A stretch of DNA of 64,000 nt from Chimonanthus salicifolius (GCA_013350335.1 CM023540.1:2790001-2854000), one strand, 5' to 3'. Shown: positions 47,261 through 59,241, counted from the stretch's first letter. Made by a program: numbers and translations. Notes: generated from the letters alone by a model not told the origin.

Positions 47261-47763
47261 GTAATTCAATTTGCTGATAAGTTCCCAGATGAAATCAAAG
47301 ACAAAAATATGTTACAAAGATTTCTTGGATGTTTAAATTATGTAGGCTTCTTCTATCAAGACTTGGCAAAAGATAGAAAACTTCTCCAAGATAGATTAAA
47401 GAAAAATCCTAAAGAATGGACCTCCAACCATACCAATACTGTAAAAAGGATTAAAGAAATAGTTAAAAATCTTCCTTGCAGATGTTTATCTGATCCAAAA
47501 GCCTTCAAAATAGTACAAACAGATGCTTCTGACATCGGTTATGGAGGAATCCTCTTACAACAAAAAGATTCAAAAGAAGAATTAATAAGATTCAATTCTA
47601 GTCTGTGGAATGAAGCCCAAAAGAAATATTCAACCATCAAAACAAATATTTGCCAGATGGCAAGCCATTTTATCCGTCTTTGAGTTCAAGATTGAATTTA
47701 TCAATGGAAATTCTAATTCTCTCCGTGATTTTCTTACTAGAGAATTTCTTCGGGGAAGACAAA
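47261..47763 (+). pseudogene. EPRV copy C: RNase H with internal deletion
   Basis: The frame 47309-47683 holds the connection and TDASDIGYGG, but about 150 bp encoding the middle of RNase H (Glu and second Asp segments) are missing at about 47640. The terminal segment remains out of frame up to the ORF2 start at 47764, which it overlaps or abuts. Confidence 0.87.
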
Positions 47764-48034
47764 ATGGCGAGTAGTTCTTCTCCTTTCATCCAAAAGAAAG
47801 GAAAGGAGAAATTGGCAGAACAAGAAGAAAGCCAGAAGGGTTTTACTCCAAGAAAAGACCCAAGTCAATCAGAATTATATCTTTACACTGGTAATAGAAT
47901 TCTTTTTACTTCAGATTGTCTTATGGAAGAAAGATCTGTTGAAGATAATGTATATTTTCTCTTCGGAAAGGGACTTCATTATTATTCCCAGGACAAAAGA
48001 AAAACCCGTGAATGGTATCTCAATATTTTACACA
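47764..48034 (+). pseudogene. EPRV copy C: ORF2 N-terminus, truncated
   Basis: Starts MASSSS and continues KLAEQEESQKGFTPRKDPSQ, LMEERSVEDNVYFLFGK. At about 48034 it runs into copy D in reverse orientation, sharing TTACA at the joint. Confidence 0.85.
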
Positions 48035-48300
48035 GAGAACAATGGCAAGAACTTCCTTTTGATGGTTGAATATTTCTTTTGGGCTTCATTCCAAAGACCA
48101 GAATTGAATCTTATTAATTCTTCTTTTGAATCCTTTTGTTGTAAGAGGATTCCTCCATAACCGATGTCAGAAGCATCTGTTTGTACTATTTTGAAGGCTT
48201 CTGGATCAGATAAACATCTGCAAGGAAGATTTTTAACTCTTTCTTTAATCCTTTTTACAGCATTGTTATGGTTGGAGGTCCATTCTTTATAATTTTTCTA
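48035..48300 (-). pseudogene. EPRV copy D: RNase H fragment
   Basis: Homologous to the region around TDAS on the minus strand (near 48180). Its 3' half in virus sense is cut by the C/D junction, and about 30 bp are missing near 48291. Confidence 0.8.
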
Positions 48301-49183
48301 TCTTTTGCCAAGCCTTGATAGAAGAAGGCTACATTATTTAAACATCCAAGAAATCTTTGTAACATATTTTTGTCTTTGATTTCATCTGGGAACTTATCAG
48401 CAAATTGAATTACTCTGTTGGTAGGAGTAATTTTTTTGTCTTCTATTTCAAATCCTAAGAATCTGATTTTCTGTTGGAACAAATTCATTTTCCTTTTGGA
48501 CAAGACTAGACCAGTTTCTTTTGTAATTCTTTTGAATATATTCGAATGTTTCCAATGTTGATCCACTGATTCTGAAAAGATAAGAATGTCATCAATGTAA
48601 ACAATGGTAAACTGGGTGTAGGATGAAAAAATATTATTCATGATATTTTGAAATTCAGATGGGGCATTTTTTAATCCAAAGGGCATAACATTCCATTCAT
48701 AATGTCCCATGGGGACTGCAAATGCAGTTTTATATCTATCTTCTTCTTTTATCTGAATTTGCCAAAATCCTGATTTTAAGTCGAATTTTGAAAATATTTT
48801 GGCATCGTTTAGCCTGTTAAGCAAGTCTTGCGCATTAGGCAGGGGATACCTAGTAGATTGCAATACTTTGTTTAAAGGCTTATAATTAATAACCAATCTC
48901 GGAACTCCTCTTTCAATTTCAGCGGCTTTTTCAACATAGAATGCCATACAGCTCCAAGGGGATTTGTTTTTTCTGATCAATCCCTTTTTTAATAAATCAC
49001 TTATTTCTTCTTGACAAAGTTTTAAATGTTTTACATCCATTTGGGGTGGACGGGCTTTTGTAGGAATATCCTTTTCATCAAATCCTTTAATGTATGGTAG
49101 ACTTACAATATGCCTCTTTCTATTCCAGAATGCAGAGGGTAATTCAGAACAACATTCATCTTCAAATTGCTTTGTGAGATTTT
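48301..49183 (-). pseudogene. EPRV copy D: reverse transcriptase, largely open
   Basis: The frame 49040-48255 (261 codons) contains SPWSCMAFYVEKAAEIE, FDLKSGFWQIQIKEED and YIDD (48599-48588) without a break, the best-preserved RT in the window. It fails before RNase H. Confidence 0.93.
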
Positions 49184-49738
49184 CTATTTTTTCTTTAAAC
49201 TCTTTTTCTCCAATTTTTTTGTAATTTGGGCAATTTTTATTTCACTTTTTAGTCCATTTACATAATTTTCTTTGGTGGCTATGATTTGGTTTATCTTTTG
49301 GATCTTTGTTTCATAGGGATCATCTATGAAATCAAGATTTACATCTATGCCTTTGATATTTGTAGAGATTCCCTTAGTGTTTACTGAAAAAAGTTGGATT
49401 AAAAGGATAAACGGGGATCCAAGAAGTACATCATTAACAATATCTTCTGAAATAATAAAGGGTGAAGTGCCACAGACTCCTTGGAAGCAAACATGACCAT
49501 TTGAAATTTTTCTTTCTATGGAAATACTTGTTCCATTGGCAGCAGATGCAAATTGTTTTGACTCACTTGTAAATTCAATAGGGACGATTCCCAATCTAAT
49601 GACATTTAAATCTACTCCAGTGTCAATAATGGCGTTAACAATTTTCTCAAAATTTTTTATTTTTATTTTCACCTGGACTCTCCACTGTTGATAGATGCAT
49701 TTAGTAGGGATCACTCGAGTAGAGACTCTGCTAATTTC
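49184..49738 (-). pseudogene. EPRV copy D: aspartic protease
   Basis: The frame 49714-49184 is open for 176 codons with IDTGVD (49624-49610; Ala of the usual DTGAD is Val), DVLLGSPF and the start of the RT linker. A frameshift near 49205 separates it from RT. Confidence 0.88.
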
Positions 49739-52280
49739 TCATTTAATTCTTTGGACAAATTTTTCTTCATTGTATTCTCCAAAAGCACCATCATCTTCTA
49801 GTAAGATGACTCTTTCATCAAGCTCATTTTGCCTTTTGGTTAATTCTAATCTTAACTCTCTGATCTCTCTTTTTTGGTCATTTAATTCTCCTTGTAGATC
49901 TCCAAGAGTTAATGGTTTGTTTATAGTATGAATTTTTTCAGCCCTATTCATAAGGTCAATTAAGGAATGAGTTGGCGTATGAAATGTTTCTTTTGTCATT
50001 TTTGGGTAATATGGAGATTCATCATTTTTTGTTTGCGAACTCTCTCCTTCTTCTTCCCCTCCCAATTTCGAAATTTGATTTAAAAATTGAACTTTTTTCT
50101 CTGGATCAAGGATATTATCAATCATTTCAAGGAGTAATTTTTGAGGGGCAGTTAGGACACGAATATGTATACCGAGATCCTCATCCGAGGGTAATGACCA
50201 TTCTCCTTCAGTACCATCATCATCAGAATTACATGTACATGCTTGAAATTGTTTAATGAGTTGAAGATGAGGAACATTTTCTTCAACATTGGATTCATCA
50301 GTTGATGAGCTAGACTCATGTTCTTCTTGGGAATTTAATTCAGAGTCTTCTTTATCAGAACTTTCTTCATCATCCTCTTTAGTAATTTTTCTAAGTTTCT
50401 TCTTAGGATATTTTTCCTTTTTCAAACATTTGTTTGAATAATGACCCTTTTTTCCACAAGTATAGCAAGTAGGTATTTTTCCAGTTGGGTTTTCTCTTTT
50501 AGGATATTTTTTAGATTTTCTTTTGAATAAAGGAGTATCATAATTTTTCTTTGAGAATTGACTCTTGGATCTGCTATATTTGTATTTCTTCATCATTTTA
50601 TTTCTTCTTTCAGGGATAAATCTAGAACGCTAAGGTTTTCTTTTTTATTCTTTTGTTTGGTCCAAACCAAATTGGAAGCAGAAATCTCCTAATTCTCTGT
50701 CTCCAGCGTATTTTCTCATTTTTTCAGCTTGTTTACTGATCTTTAAGTCAGTGCAGAGCGCAATGCCAACCTTATTAATCCTTTATATAATTCCTCTGAA
50801 TGTCAACATGCTGTAATTAGTAGTACTATCCATTTCTTCTCTCAAGGAGTTACGCACCTTTTCAGCAAACAAGGGTGGTAATCCAGATATGAACCTTTCT
50901 TTCCAAATATTAGAATTACAATCATTCAGTTGGTATACCTTTGATAAAAATACATCTTTATACCAACGAAATTCTCCTAAGGTTCTACATCTTAGACGAT
51001 GTAATTGCTGCCAATTTTTCTCTTTAATTAGAGCAATTCCTCTAGTGAATTCATTGAGGATGCATAAAAGTAGGATACTAACACAATCAGATTGTGTTTC
51101 ATAATTTTCAGGGATTTGACTATTGCCTGCTTCAAGTTTGATATTGGGATCTACTAAATTTCCTGTGATTTTATCTCTGTATATAATTCTTCCATATTCA
51201 TCTAATTTGATTGCATTTTCATTTTCAAGTCTTTGGGCTCCAGATAATCCATAATTCCACCATCCTCTTAATATCCCATTGAAAGAGGTGGTTATCATGA
51301 GAAAGATGTTTCTTGGAGTGTTTCCCCTAACTTCACAAGCATTAGAATATATCAGCATACTATGGACCATTTGGATTATTTGATATTTGGTTAATCCATC
51401 TAAATTCCATTCATAGAAGGAATTTCCCAAATATGATGGGTCCTAAGTATACGTATATGGGGCTTCTTCAAGTTGCAGATCTACAGGAGTTGGTCTAGAA
51501 TAATAATTCTTTGTTGTAGGCAGTTCTGCTTGGGGATTCCATTTCTTTAGGCGGTTTATTAGCAAGTTTTCTGACACAGGGACTCTGAGGATGCTAAATC
51601 CTTTTCCCCCAACATTGAGACTTTCCATTCTAGTAGTTAATTCCTTTTGCATTTCATCTGTCATTTTAAACGGTCCTTCTTGCAAAATAATTCCTGATGG
51701 CAATTTTCTAGGAACATATATCGCATTTGCAGGGATTTCTTCTGAACTTTCTTCTTTCCCTTTATTTAATTCTGGTTTTGTTCTAATTGTTGTTTCTATC
51801 CTTTCCGTTTGTTCTCCAATGGTTAATAAGGATAGATTAGCGTAATTATTTTGTTCAATTATATCTCCAAGGCTCCTTGCTATGTCAATACCATTTATTT
51901 CGGTTTTTTATTCAAATATGGATCCATTTTTTATAGGCATAGCAAAATTCTTGGTTTCTTTTGAGGCAGAAATATCAAGTTTCTTCCATGGTGGGTGAGA
52001 TCTTTGAATCTCTTTTCCTTCAACGTCTTTCCATGTCCTAGATGTTTTTCCTATAACTCTTATTTGTTTTGCGCTTTGGGTTTCTTCTTTTTTATCTTTC
52101 CCTTTCTTAAAATATTCCATAAACCAATCAAAGAAAGGTATATTTCTTTTTTCTTCTTCTTCCATTTGGTAATACCATAACCCTCTCATTTTCTCTTTTT
52201 CTTCCAAGCTAAAGGTTTTGAAAAACCAATCTGTTAGAGGGTGATTTTTTAGATTTTCTCGCAAGTATGATTTGTTAATT
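49739..52280 (-). pseudogene. EPRV copy D: capsid region, linker and CCHC knuckle
   Basis: Open pieces in virus sense: 52264-51908, 51703-51443, 51430-50783 and 50596-49739 (285 codons). The last includes the knuckle CYTCGKKGHYSNKC (50467-50426), the acidic Ser-rich segment and the coiled-coil linker. Breaks include a TAA near 51910 and frame changes near 50640 and 50790. Confidence 0.87.
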
Positions 52281-53477
52281 TCAAATTTTTTTTTTTACGG
52301 TTTCCTCTGGCTTTTGGATACTAACCACTCTTATGACTCCATGGAGGAAATCATTCTCACTGGGGTTGTAGGTTCTTTCTGATGAAGTTCTTTTATATAC
52401 AGGGTGTTCAATTCTACTTTCTTTATTTCTAAAAACCTTTTGATCCATTTCTTCCTTTTCACTACTTTTTTTATCATCATCGACATCTTCTTGTTTAAAA
52501 CTTCTTCTTCCTTCTATGTAGCTGGCAAATCTTCTTCTAGTCTTTTCCATTTTTCTTCTAAAATTGACTTCAACATTACCATTTGGTAATTTGACTATGC
52601 TTTGTAAATCATCTGTTATTTCATTTACTCTTGGGGTGACGTCTTCTATTTGCCAATTTCCAGTGAGAACAACTTCTTCCCAGCTGATAACTTTTGGGAT
52701 AAACACATTATTATTAAAGTTTGTTTCCATGAGGACTGTGGTTTTCTCCTTATCAACCTTATCTCTATAGGCTATCATGGAGACGATTGAGATCATGGAT
52801 TTCTAGAATATCCGATAGACTATAGCAAAAGGTTTACTTCTTGGACTCATCTTTAGTCCTTTACTTTGGAATATAATGGTTGCACAATCAAGGACATCGT
52901 CATCATGAGCATCAACTGTGATGTTTGGGAAACAATTAAAATAAACAGGTCCATGACAGAGACTTGATTCAACCATAGCATATAGATAATCATCAAACTC
53001 GTCATGTCTTTAATCTCTCACATAAGCACATACGGAAACATTTAATCCTAATCGAAACAGTGGTTTGATTCCTACCTGAATTAATCCTATGTGTAGGTAG
53101 TTATATTTGGTCCTGATTTGTTTAATAATTCTTCTTTCAAGAATTCTAATTGTCTATTTTCCTCCAGAGTGGGAGACAGTTTTCTCAACAATTTTGATGT
53201 GGTAATTATTTTGCTCTTCAAATGTGCCATTACTATATATTTCTGTTACAGGTAACGCTTGCATTTTCCAATTGGATATGGCTTGGTCAAAGTTTTCATA
53301 CACCTTTTCTTCAGAATTTTTTATTTTTTCTGGATTTTCTTTAGCTATACTGGGATGAGGAAAGCTGGACAAGGTAGATTGGTAAGATGAGGAAGATGAA
53401 GTAGACATATTAGAAGGATGCTGAAATGACTTAAACCAATTATTAAAAAGTTTTGTTTTTCCCTTGGAATTTTCCAT
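52281..53477 (-). pseudogene. EPRV copy D: movement protein, broken
   Basis: Start at 53477 (MENSKGKTKLFNNW). The first frame runs 107 codons to a TAG at 53154-53156; the C-terminal frame 52796-52281 has FIPKVISWEEVV and the acidic tail. In between are TAA/TAG codons, for example near 53010 and 52804. Confidence 0.88.
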
Positions 53478-53723
53478 TTGAGTGGCTCGTCAAAAGCAGA
53501 AAAAGTTCTGTCAATGATTTACAACCCTTAATACCTGATCACGACCAGAAGTGGGACTTACAACGCGACCACACTTTTTGAAAAATAAACGAGCACAAAA
53601 GTGGAGAATAAGAAGGAAAATAAAAGATCTAAAGAGAATTGGATAAATCAACTAGGTTAAAGAAACTTCAGATCCTAGATATAGATTTAATTCATCTTGT
53701 TATTAAAAGGTCTTGGCAAAGAT

Positions 53724-53959
53724 TTAAACCTAAGATAATAATTCTAATTCTTCATTCAAAAGGTTACAATATTCACTTACACGATTACACAAGGATACTA
53801 ATGTAGATCTCCTAAAGTATGTATGCGGATAACAAGATATCTTCCTGCAGCTATATTTTCGTATATTTGTCGGATAGCATTTTCTAATCTTCTAAGCTGA
53901 TTTTCACGACATCTGAGATCATGCAATAATTCTTTTCTCCTAACAGAATGAGGAGGCAT
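53724..53959 (-). pseudogene. EPRV copy D: ORF1, broken
   Basis: Homologous to the 78-codon ORF1, with a base loss near 53816 and a TAG near its end (53730-53732). Confidence 0.82.
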
Positions 53960-54078
53960 CTCAGAAAGCCATTGCTTGTAATTTTGACTCTGTCCTGAAT
54001 ACTTCTAATTGGAACACAACATAAGCTTGGATTTAAATTATTCTTCGTCTTTCATATCGTTGATGTCGTGGGTTATTT

Positions 54079-54183
54079 CTATGAGTTCAGGTGTTGTCGT
54101 ATGTGTTCAAGAAGAATTTCTATTTTTCTCAATGTTAGAACATTATCATAATACTTCTTAAGCAAAGCAAGACGATTAGACAT
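54079..54183 (-). CDS. EPRV copy D: leader small ORF (34 codons)
   Basis: ATG lies four bases after the candidate acceptor. The length equals that of the copy E version (55236-55340), with shared segments LALLKKYYDNVLTLRK and IEILLEH. Function unknown. Confidence 0.5.
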   Translation of the reverse strand: MSNRLALLKKYYDNVLTLRKIEILLEHIRQHLNS

Positions 54184-54186
54184 ATT

Positions 54187-54260
54187 CTATAAAAGAAAGA
54201 CAACATGATTAGATAATAACAAACTTATAATATCAAACTTATAAGAGTTTTATTACTTAC
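54187..54260 (-). other. EPRV copy D: candidate leader intron (74 bp)
   Basis: GTAAGT donor (54260-54255), acceptor TTTCTTTTATAG ending at 54187, AATAAA inside at 54254-54249. Confidence 0.45.
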
Positions 54261-54372
54261 AGACTGAGTACAGGACTCCAAGCTTTAGCACACTTCAGAC
54301 TTACAAACTCACACTTATAGCTTCTATATTTTGATTTCAAATGTCAATGATCTAAAATGAAAACACAGAGCT

Positions 54373-54381
54373 CCTTATAAA
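54373..54381 (-). promoter_or_regulatory. EPRV copy D: promoter TATA box
   Basis: The minus strand reads TTTATAAGG, about 120 bases ahead of the AATAAA, as in copies C and E. Confidence 0.65.
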
Positions 54382-54637
54382 GATGGAGCAAGGGCACAAT
54401 GGATAAACTCTCTTCCAACCACGAGAGGACAACACACAAAGTAAAAGGACTTTTTGCAGACACAACCTTCCAAACCAACTTTACAAAAAGAGATTCCCCA
54501 CTTGGAGACACAGTAAAAAGATACAATAAGTGAAGCATCTTTTGACCAAATGGGATGCACACTAAAAACAACTTTAGCAACTTTTCATTCTAATATGACA
54601 TCTGGCAATATACCCCCACCAAAAGAGATAAGTCCAA

Positions 54638-54651
54638 TGGCTCTGATACCA
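54638..54651 (-). other. EPRV copy D: primer-binding site
   Basis: TGGTATCAGAGCCA on the minus strand. Copy D begins about ten bases upstream of it in virus sense, at the head-to-head junction with copy E (54660). Confidence 0.9.
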
Positions 54652-54668
54652 ACTATCAACTAATATGA

Positions 54669-54841
54669 GCTCTTTTGGTGGGGGTATGCTGCCAGATGTC
54701 TTAGAATTAAGCCAAAAAAGATGGTGTTGCTCTTTTGGTGGGGTATGCTGCCAGATGTCTTAGAATTATCAAGATGAAAAAGATGGTGTTGCTTTTTTGG
54801 TGGGGGTATGCTGCCAGATGTCTTAGAATTATCAAAGGAAG
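54669..54841 (+). repeat. 60-62 bp tandem repeat, 3 copies, at the D/E junction
   Basis: Units start at 54669, 54729 and 54791, each with TTTTGGTGGGG and TATGCTGCCAGATGTCTTAG. This is the leader segment directly after the primer site; copy C has two spaced copies (33514 and 33640). Confidence 0.9.
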
Positions 54842-55158
54842 ATAAAGTTGTTTTTAGTGTGCATCCCATTTGGTCAAAAGATGTTTCACTTATTGTATCT
54901 TTTTACTGTGTCCCCAAGTGGGGAATCTCTTTTTGTAAAGTTGGTTTGGAAGGTTGTGTCTGTAAAAAGTCCTTTTACTTTGTGTGTTGTCCTCTCTTGG
55001 TCGGAAGAGAGTTTATCCATTGTGCCCTTGCTCCATCTTTATAAGGAGCTCTGTGTTTTCATTTTAGATCATCGACATTTGAAATCAAAATATAGACGAT
55101 GTAAGTGTGGGCTTGTAAGTCTGAAGTGTGCTAAAGCTTGGAGTCTTGTACTCAGTCT

Positions 55159-55232
55159 GTAAGTAATAAAACTCTTATAAGTTTGATATTATAAGTTTGT
55201 TATTATCTAATCATGTTGTCTTTCTTTTATAG
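55159..55232 (+). other. EPRV copy E: candidate leader intron (74 bp)
   Basis: GTAAGT donor at 55159-55164, acceptor TTTCTTTTATAG ending at 55232, T-rich throughout, with AATAAA at 55165-55170. The same length and sites occur in copy D. Confidence 0.45.
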
Positions 55233-55235
55233 AAT

Positions 55236-55340
55236 ATGTCTAATCATCTTGCTTTGCTTAAAAAGTATTATGATGATGTTCTAACATTGAGAAAAATAGA
55301 AATTCTTCTTGAACACATAATACAACACCTGCACTCATAG
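55236..55340 (+). CDS. EPRV copy E: leader small ORF (34 codons)
   Basis: Begins MSNHLALLKKYYDDV and contains LRKIEILLEH; stop at 55338-55340. A Leu/Lys/Glu pattern suggests an amphipathic helix. It is the first ATG after the candidate acceptor. Confidence 0.5.
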   Translation: MSNHLALLKKYYDDVLTLRKIEILLEHIIQHLHS

Positions 55341-55459
55341 AAATAACCCCACTACATCAACGATATGAAAGATGAGAATAATTTTAATCCAAGCTTATGC
55401 TATGTTCCAATTAGAAGTATTCAGGACATAATCAAAATTACAAGCAATGGCTTTCTAAG

Positions 55460-55697
55460 ATGCCTCCTCGTTCTATTAGGAGAGAAGAATTATTGCGTGA
55501 TCTCAGAAGTCGTGAAAATCAACTTAGAAGATTAGAAAATGTTATCCGACAAATAGACGAAAAATATAGCTGCAGGAAGATATCTTGTTATCCGCATACA
55601 TACTATTAGGAGATCTATGTTAGTATCCTTGTGTAATCGTGTAAGAGAATATTGTAACCTTTTGAATGAAGAATTAGAATTATTATCTCGGGTTTAA
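55460..55697 (+). pseudogene. EPRV copy E: ORF1, frameshifted
   Basis: One extra A in the run near 55560 shifts frame after about 33 codons; otherwise close to 34291-34527. The same extra A is seen in copy A, so A and E may share an ancestor. Confidence 0.85.
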
Positions 55698-55943
55698 ATC
55701 TTTGCCAAGACCTTTAATAGTAAGATGAATTAAATCTATTATCTAGGATCTGAAGTTTTTTAACCTAGCGGATTTATCCAATTCTCTTTAGAGCTTTTAT
55801 TTTCCTTCTTATTCTCCACTTTTGTGCCTCGTTTATTTTTCAAAAAGTGTGGTCACGTTGTAACTCCCACTTCTGGCCGTGATCAGGCATTAAGGGCTAT
55901 AAATCGTTGACATAACTTTTTTTGCTTTTAACGAGCCACTCAA

Positions 55944-57075
55944 ATGGAAAATTCTAAGGGAAAAACAAAACTTTTTAAGAATTGGTTTAAGTCATTTCAG
56001 CATCCTTCTAATAGGTCTACTCCATCTTCCTCATCTTACCAATCAGCTTTGTCCAGCTTTCCTCATCCCAGTACAGCTAAAGAAAATCCAGAAAAAATAA
56101 AAAATTCTGAAGAAAAGGTGTATGAAAACTTTGACCAAGCCATATCCAATTGGACGATGCTAGCCTTGCCTGTAACAGAAATATATAGTAATGGCACATT
56201 TGAAGAGCAGAATGATTATCACATTAAAACCGTTGAGAAAACTGTTTCCCTCTCTGGAGGAAAACAAACAATCAAAATCCTTGAAAGAAGAATTATTGAA
56301 CAAATCAGGACCAAATACAACTACCTTACACATAGGATTAATTCAGGTAGGAATCAAACCACTGTTTCGATTAAGATTAAATGTTTCTGTATGTGCTTAT
56401 GTGTGAGATTCGAGATATTACGAGTTTGATGATTCTCTATATGTCATGGTTGAATCAAGTCTCTGTCATGGACCTGTTTATGTTAATTGTTTCCCAAACA
56501 TCACAGTTGATGCTCATGATGACGATGTCCTTGATTGTGCAACCATTGGATTCCAAAGTAAAGGATTAAAGATGAGTCCAAGAAGTAAACCTTTTGCTAT
56601 AGTCTATTGGACATTCTATAAATCCATGATCTCAATCTTCCCCATGATAGCCTATAGAGATAAAGTCGATAAGGAGAAAACCACAGTCCTCATGGAAACA
56701 AACTTTAATAATAATGTGTTTATCCCAAAAGTTATCAGCTGGGAAGAAGTTGTTCTCCCCGAAAATTGGCAAATAGAAGATGTCACCCCAAGAGTAAATG
56801 AAATAACAGATGATTTACAAAGCATAGTCAAATTACCAAATGGAAATGTTGAAGTCAATTTTAGAAGAAAAATGGAAAAGGCTAGAAGAAGCTTTGCCAG
56901 CTACACAGAAGGACGAAGAAGTTTTAAACTAGAAGAAGTCGATGATGATAAAAAAAGTAGTGAAAAGGAAGAAATGGATCAAACGGTTTTTAGAAATAAA
57001 GAAAGTGGAATTGAACACCCTTTATATAAAAGAACTTCATCAGAAAGAACCTACAACCCCACTGTGAAGTCATAA
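55944..57075 (+). pseudogene. EPRV copy E: movement protein, broken
   Basis: The frame 55944-56429 (no early stop, unlike copies A and C) shifts by an extra T near 56325, and 56446-57075 continues with the 30K-type core. About 15 bp are lost near 57064 before the end. Confidence 0.9.
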
Positions 57076-59241
57076 GAATGATTAGTATTCAAAAACCAAA
57101 GGAGGAACCCGTCAAAAAATTTGAAATAGATAAGCCATATCTGAGAGAAAATCTAAAAATACCCTTTGAAAGAATGGTTCTTCAAGAAATTTAACTTAGA
57201 AGAAAAAGAAAAAATGAGTGAATTATGGTATTACCAAATGGAAGAAGAAGAAAGAAATATACCTTTCTTTGATTGGTTTATGGAATATTTTAAGAAAGGG
57301 AAGGTTAAAGAGAAAGAAAACCAAAGTCCAAAACACATAAGAGTTATAGGAATAACGTCTAGGACATGGAAAGACGTTGAAGGAAAAGAAATCCAAAAAT
57401 CTCACCTCCATGGAAAAAACTTGATATTTCTGCATCAAAAGAAACTAAGAATTATGCTATGCCTATCAAAGATGGGTCTATATTTGAATCAAAAACTGAA
57501 ATAAATGGTATTGACGTAGCAAAAAGCCTTGGAGATATAATTGAACAAAATAATTATACCAATCTAGCCTTATTAACCATTGGAGAACAAACAAATAGGA
57601 TAGAAAGAACAATTAGAGCAAAACCAGAATTCGGTAAAGGAAAAGAAGAAAGTTCAGAAGAAATCCCTGTAAATGCGATATATGTTCCTAGAAAATTGCC
57701 ATCAGGAATTTTTTTGCAAGAAGAACCGTTTAAAATGATAGATGAAATGCAAAAAGAATTAGCTACTAGAATGTAGAGCCTCAATGTTGGAGGAAAAAGA
57801 TTTAGTATCCTTAGTGTCTTTGCAGCAAGAATTTGCTAGTAAATCGCCTAAAGAAACAGAATCCCCAGGCTGAATTGCCGACAACAAAGAATTATTATTC
57901 CAGACCAACTCCTGTAGATCTGCAACTTGAAGAAGCCCCATGTACGTATACTCAAGACCTATCATATTCGGGAAATTCCTTATATAAATGGAATCTAGAT
58001 GGATTAACTGAATATCAAATAATCCAAGTGGTCCATAGTATGCTGATATATTCTAATGCTTGTGAAGTTAGGGGAAACACTCCGAGAAACATCTTTCTCA
58101 TGATAACCACCTCTTTCAACGGGATATTAGGAGGATGGTGGAATTATGGATTATCTGGAGCCCAAAGACTTGAAATTGAAAATGTTGTCAAACTAGATGA
58201 ATATGGAAGAATTATATATAGAGATAAAATCACAGGAAATTTAGTAGATCCCAATATCAAACTTGAAGCAGGCACTAGTCAAATCCCTGAAAATTATGAA
58301 ACACAATCTGATTGTGTCAGTGTCCTACTTTTATGCATCCTCAATGAATTCACTGGAGGAATTGCTCTAATTAAGGAGAAAAATCAGCAGCAATTACATC
58401 GTCTAAGATGTAGAACCTTAGGAGAATTTCGTTGGTATAAAGACGTATTTTTATCAAAGGTATACCAACTGAATGATTGTAATTCTGATATTTGGAAAGA
58501 TAGGTTCATATCTGGATTACCACCCTTGTTTGCTGAAAAGGTGCGTAACTCCTTGAGAGAAGAAATGCATGGTACTATTAATTACAGCATGCTGACGTTC
58601 GGAGGAATTATATAAAGGATTAATAAGGTCGGCATTTTGCTCTGCACTGACTTAAGGATTAGTAAACAAGCTGAAAAAATGAGAAAATACGCTGGAGACA
58701 GAGAATTAGGAGATTTCTGCTTCCAATTTGGTTTGGACCAAACACCAGAATAAAAAAAAAACCTTCGCATTCTAGATTTATCCCCGAAAGAAGAAATAAA
58801 ATGATGAAGAAATACAAATATAGCAGATCCAAGAGTCAATTCTCAAAGAAAAATTATGATACTCCTTTATTCAAAAGAAAATCTAAAAAATATCCTAAAA
58901 GAGAAAACCCAACTGGAAAAATACCTACTTGCTATACATGTGCAAAAAAGGGTCATTATTCAAACAAATGTTTCAAAAAGGAAAAATATCCTAAGAAGAA
59001 ACTTAGAAAAATTACTAAAGAGGATGCTGAAGAAATTTCTGATAGAGAAGACTCTGAATTAAATTCCCAAGAACAAAATGAGTCTAGCTCATCAACTGAT
59101 GAATCCAGTGTTGAAGAAAATGTTCCTCATCTTCAACTCATTAAACAATTTCAAGCATGTACATGTAATTCTGATAATGATGGTACCTAGGAAGAATGGT
59201 CATTACCCTTTGATGGGGATCTTGGTATTCATATTCGTGTC
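57076..59241 (+). pseudogene. EPRV copy E: capsid region and CCHC knuckle, cut by LTR
   Basis: Open pieces are 57166-57504, 57459-57776, 57833-58615 (260 codons) and 58801-59190. The knuckle at 58930-58971 reads CYTCAKKGHYSNKC. Breaks include TAG near 57774 and TAA near 58750. At 59242 the region is interrupted by a minus-strand LTR; protease and polymerase of this copy would lie beyond the window. Confidence 0.88.
59237..59241. repeat. Predicted target-site duplication, left (GTGTC)
   Basis: Last five EPRV bases before the LTR. The partner would be at the far end of the element, outside the window. Confidence 0.5.

Larger units (their letters stand above)
54842..55459 (+). promoter_or_regulatory. 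EPRV copy E: leader and promoter
   Basis: TATA box TTTATAAGG at 55038-55046, AATAAA at 55165-55170, a candidate intron, a small ORF, then about 120 bases of leader before ORF1. Confidence 0.75.

Noticed and set aside
54344..54580. ORFs of 61-104 codons in the EPRV leaders (also 33695-34009, 54848-55162)
   Set aside because: They span the promoter and TATA box, so they are upstream of the likely transcript start. Their similarity reflects similarity of the leaders.
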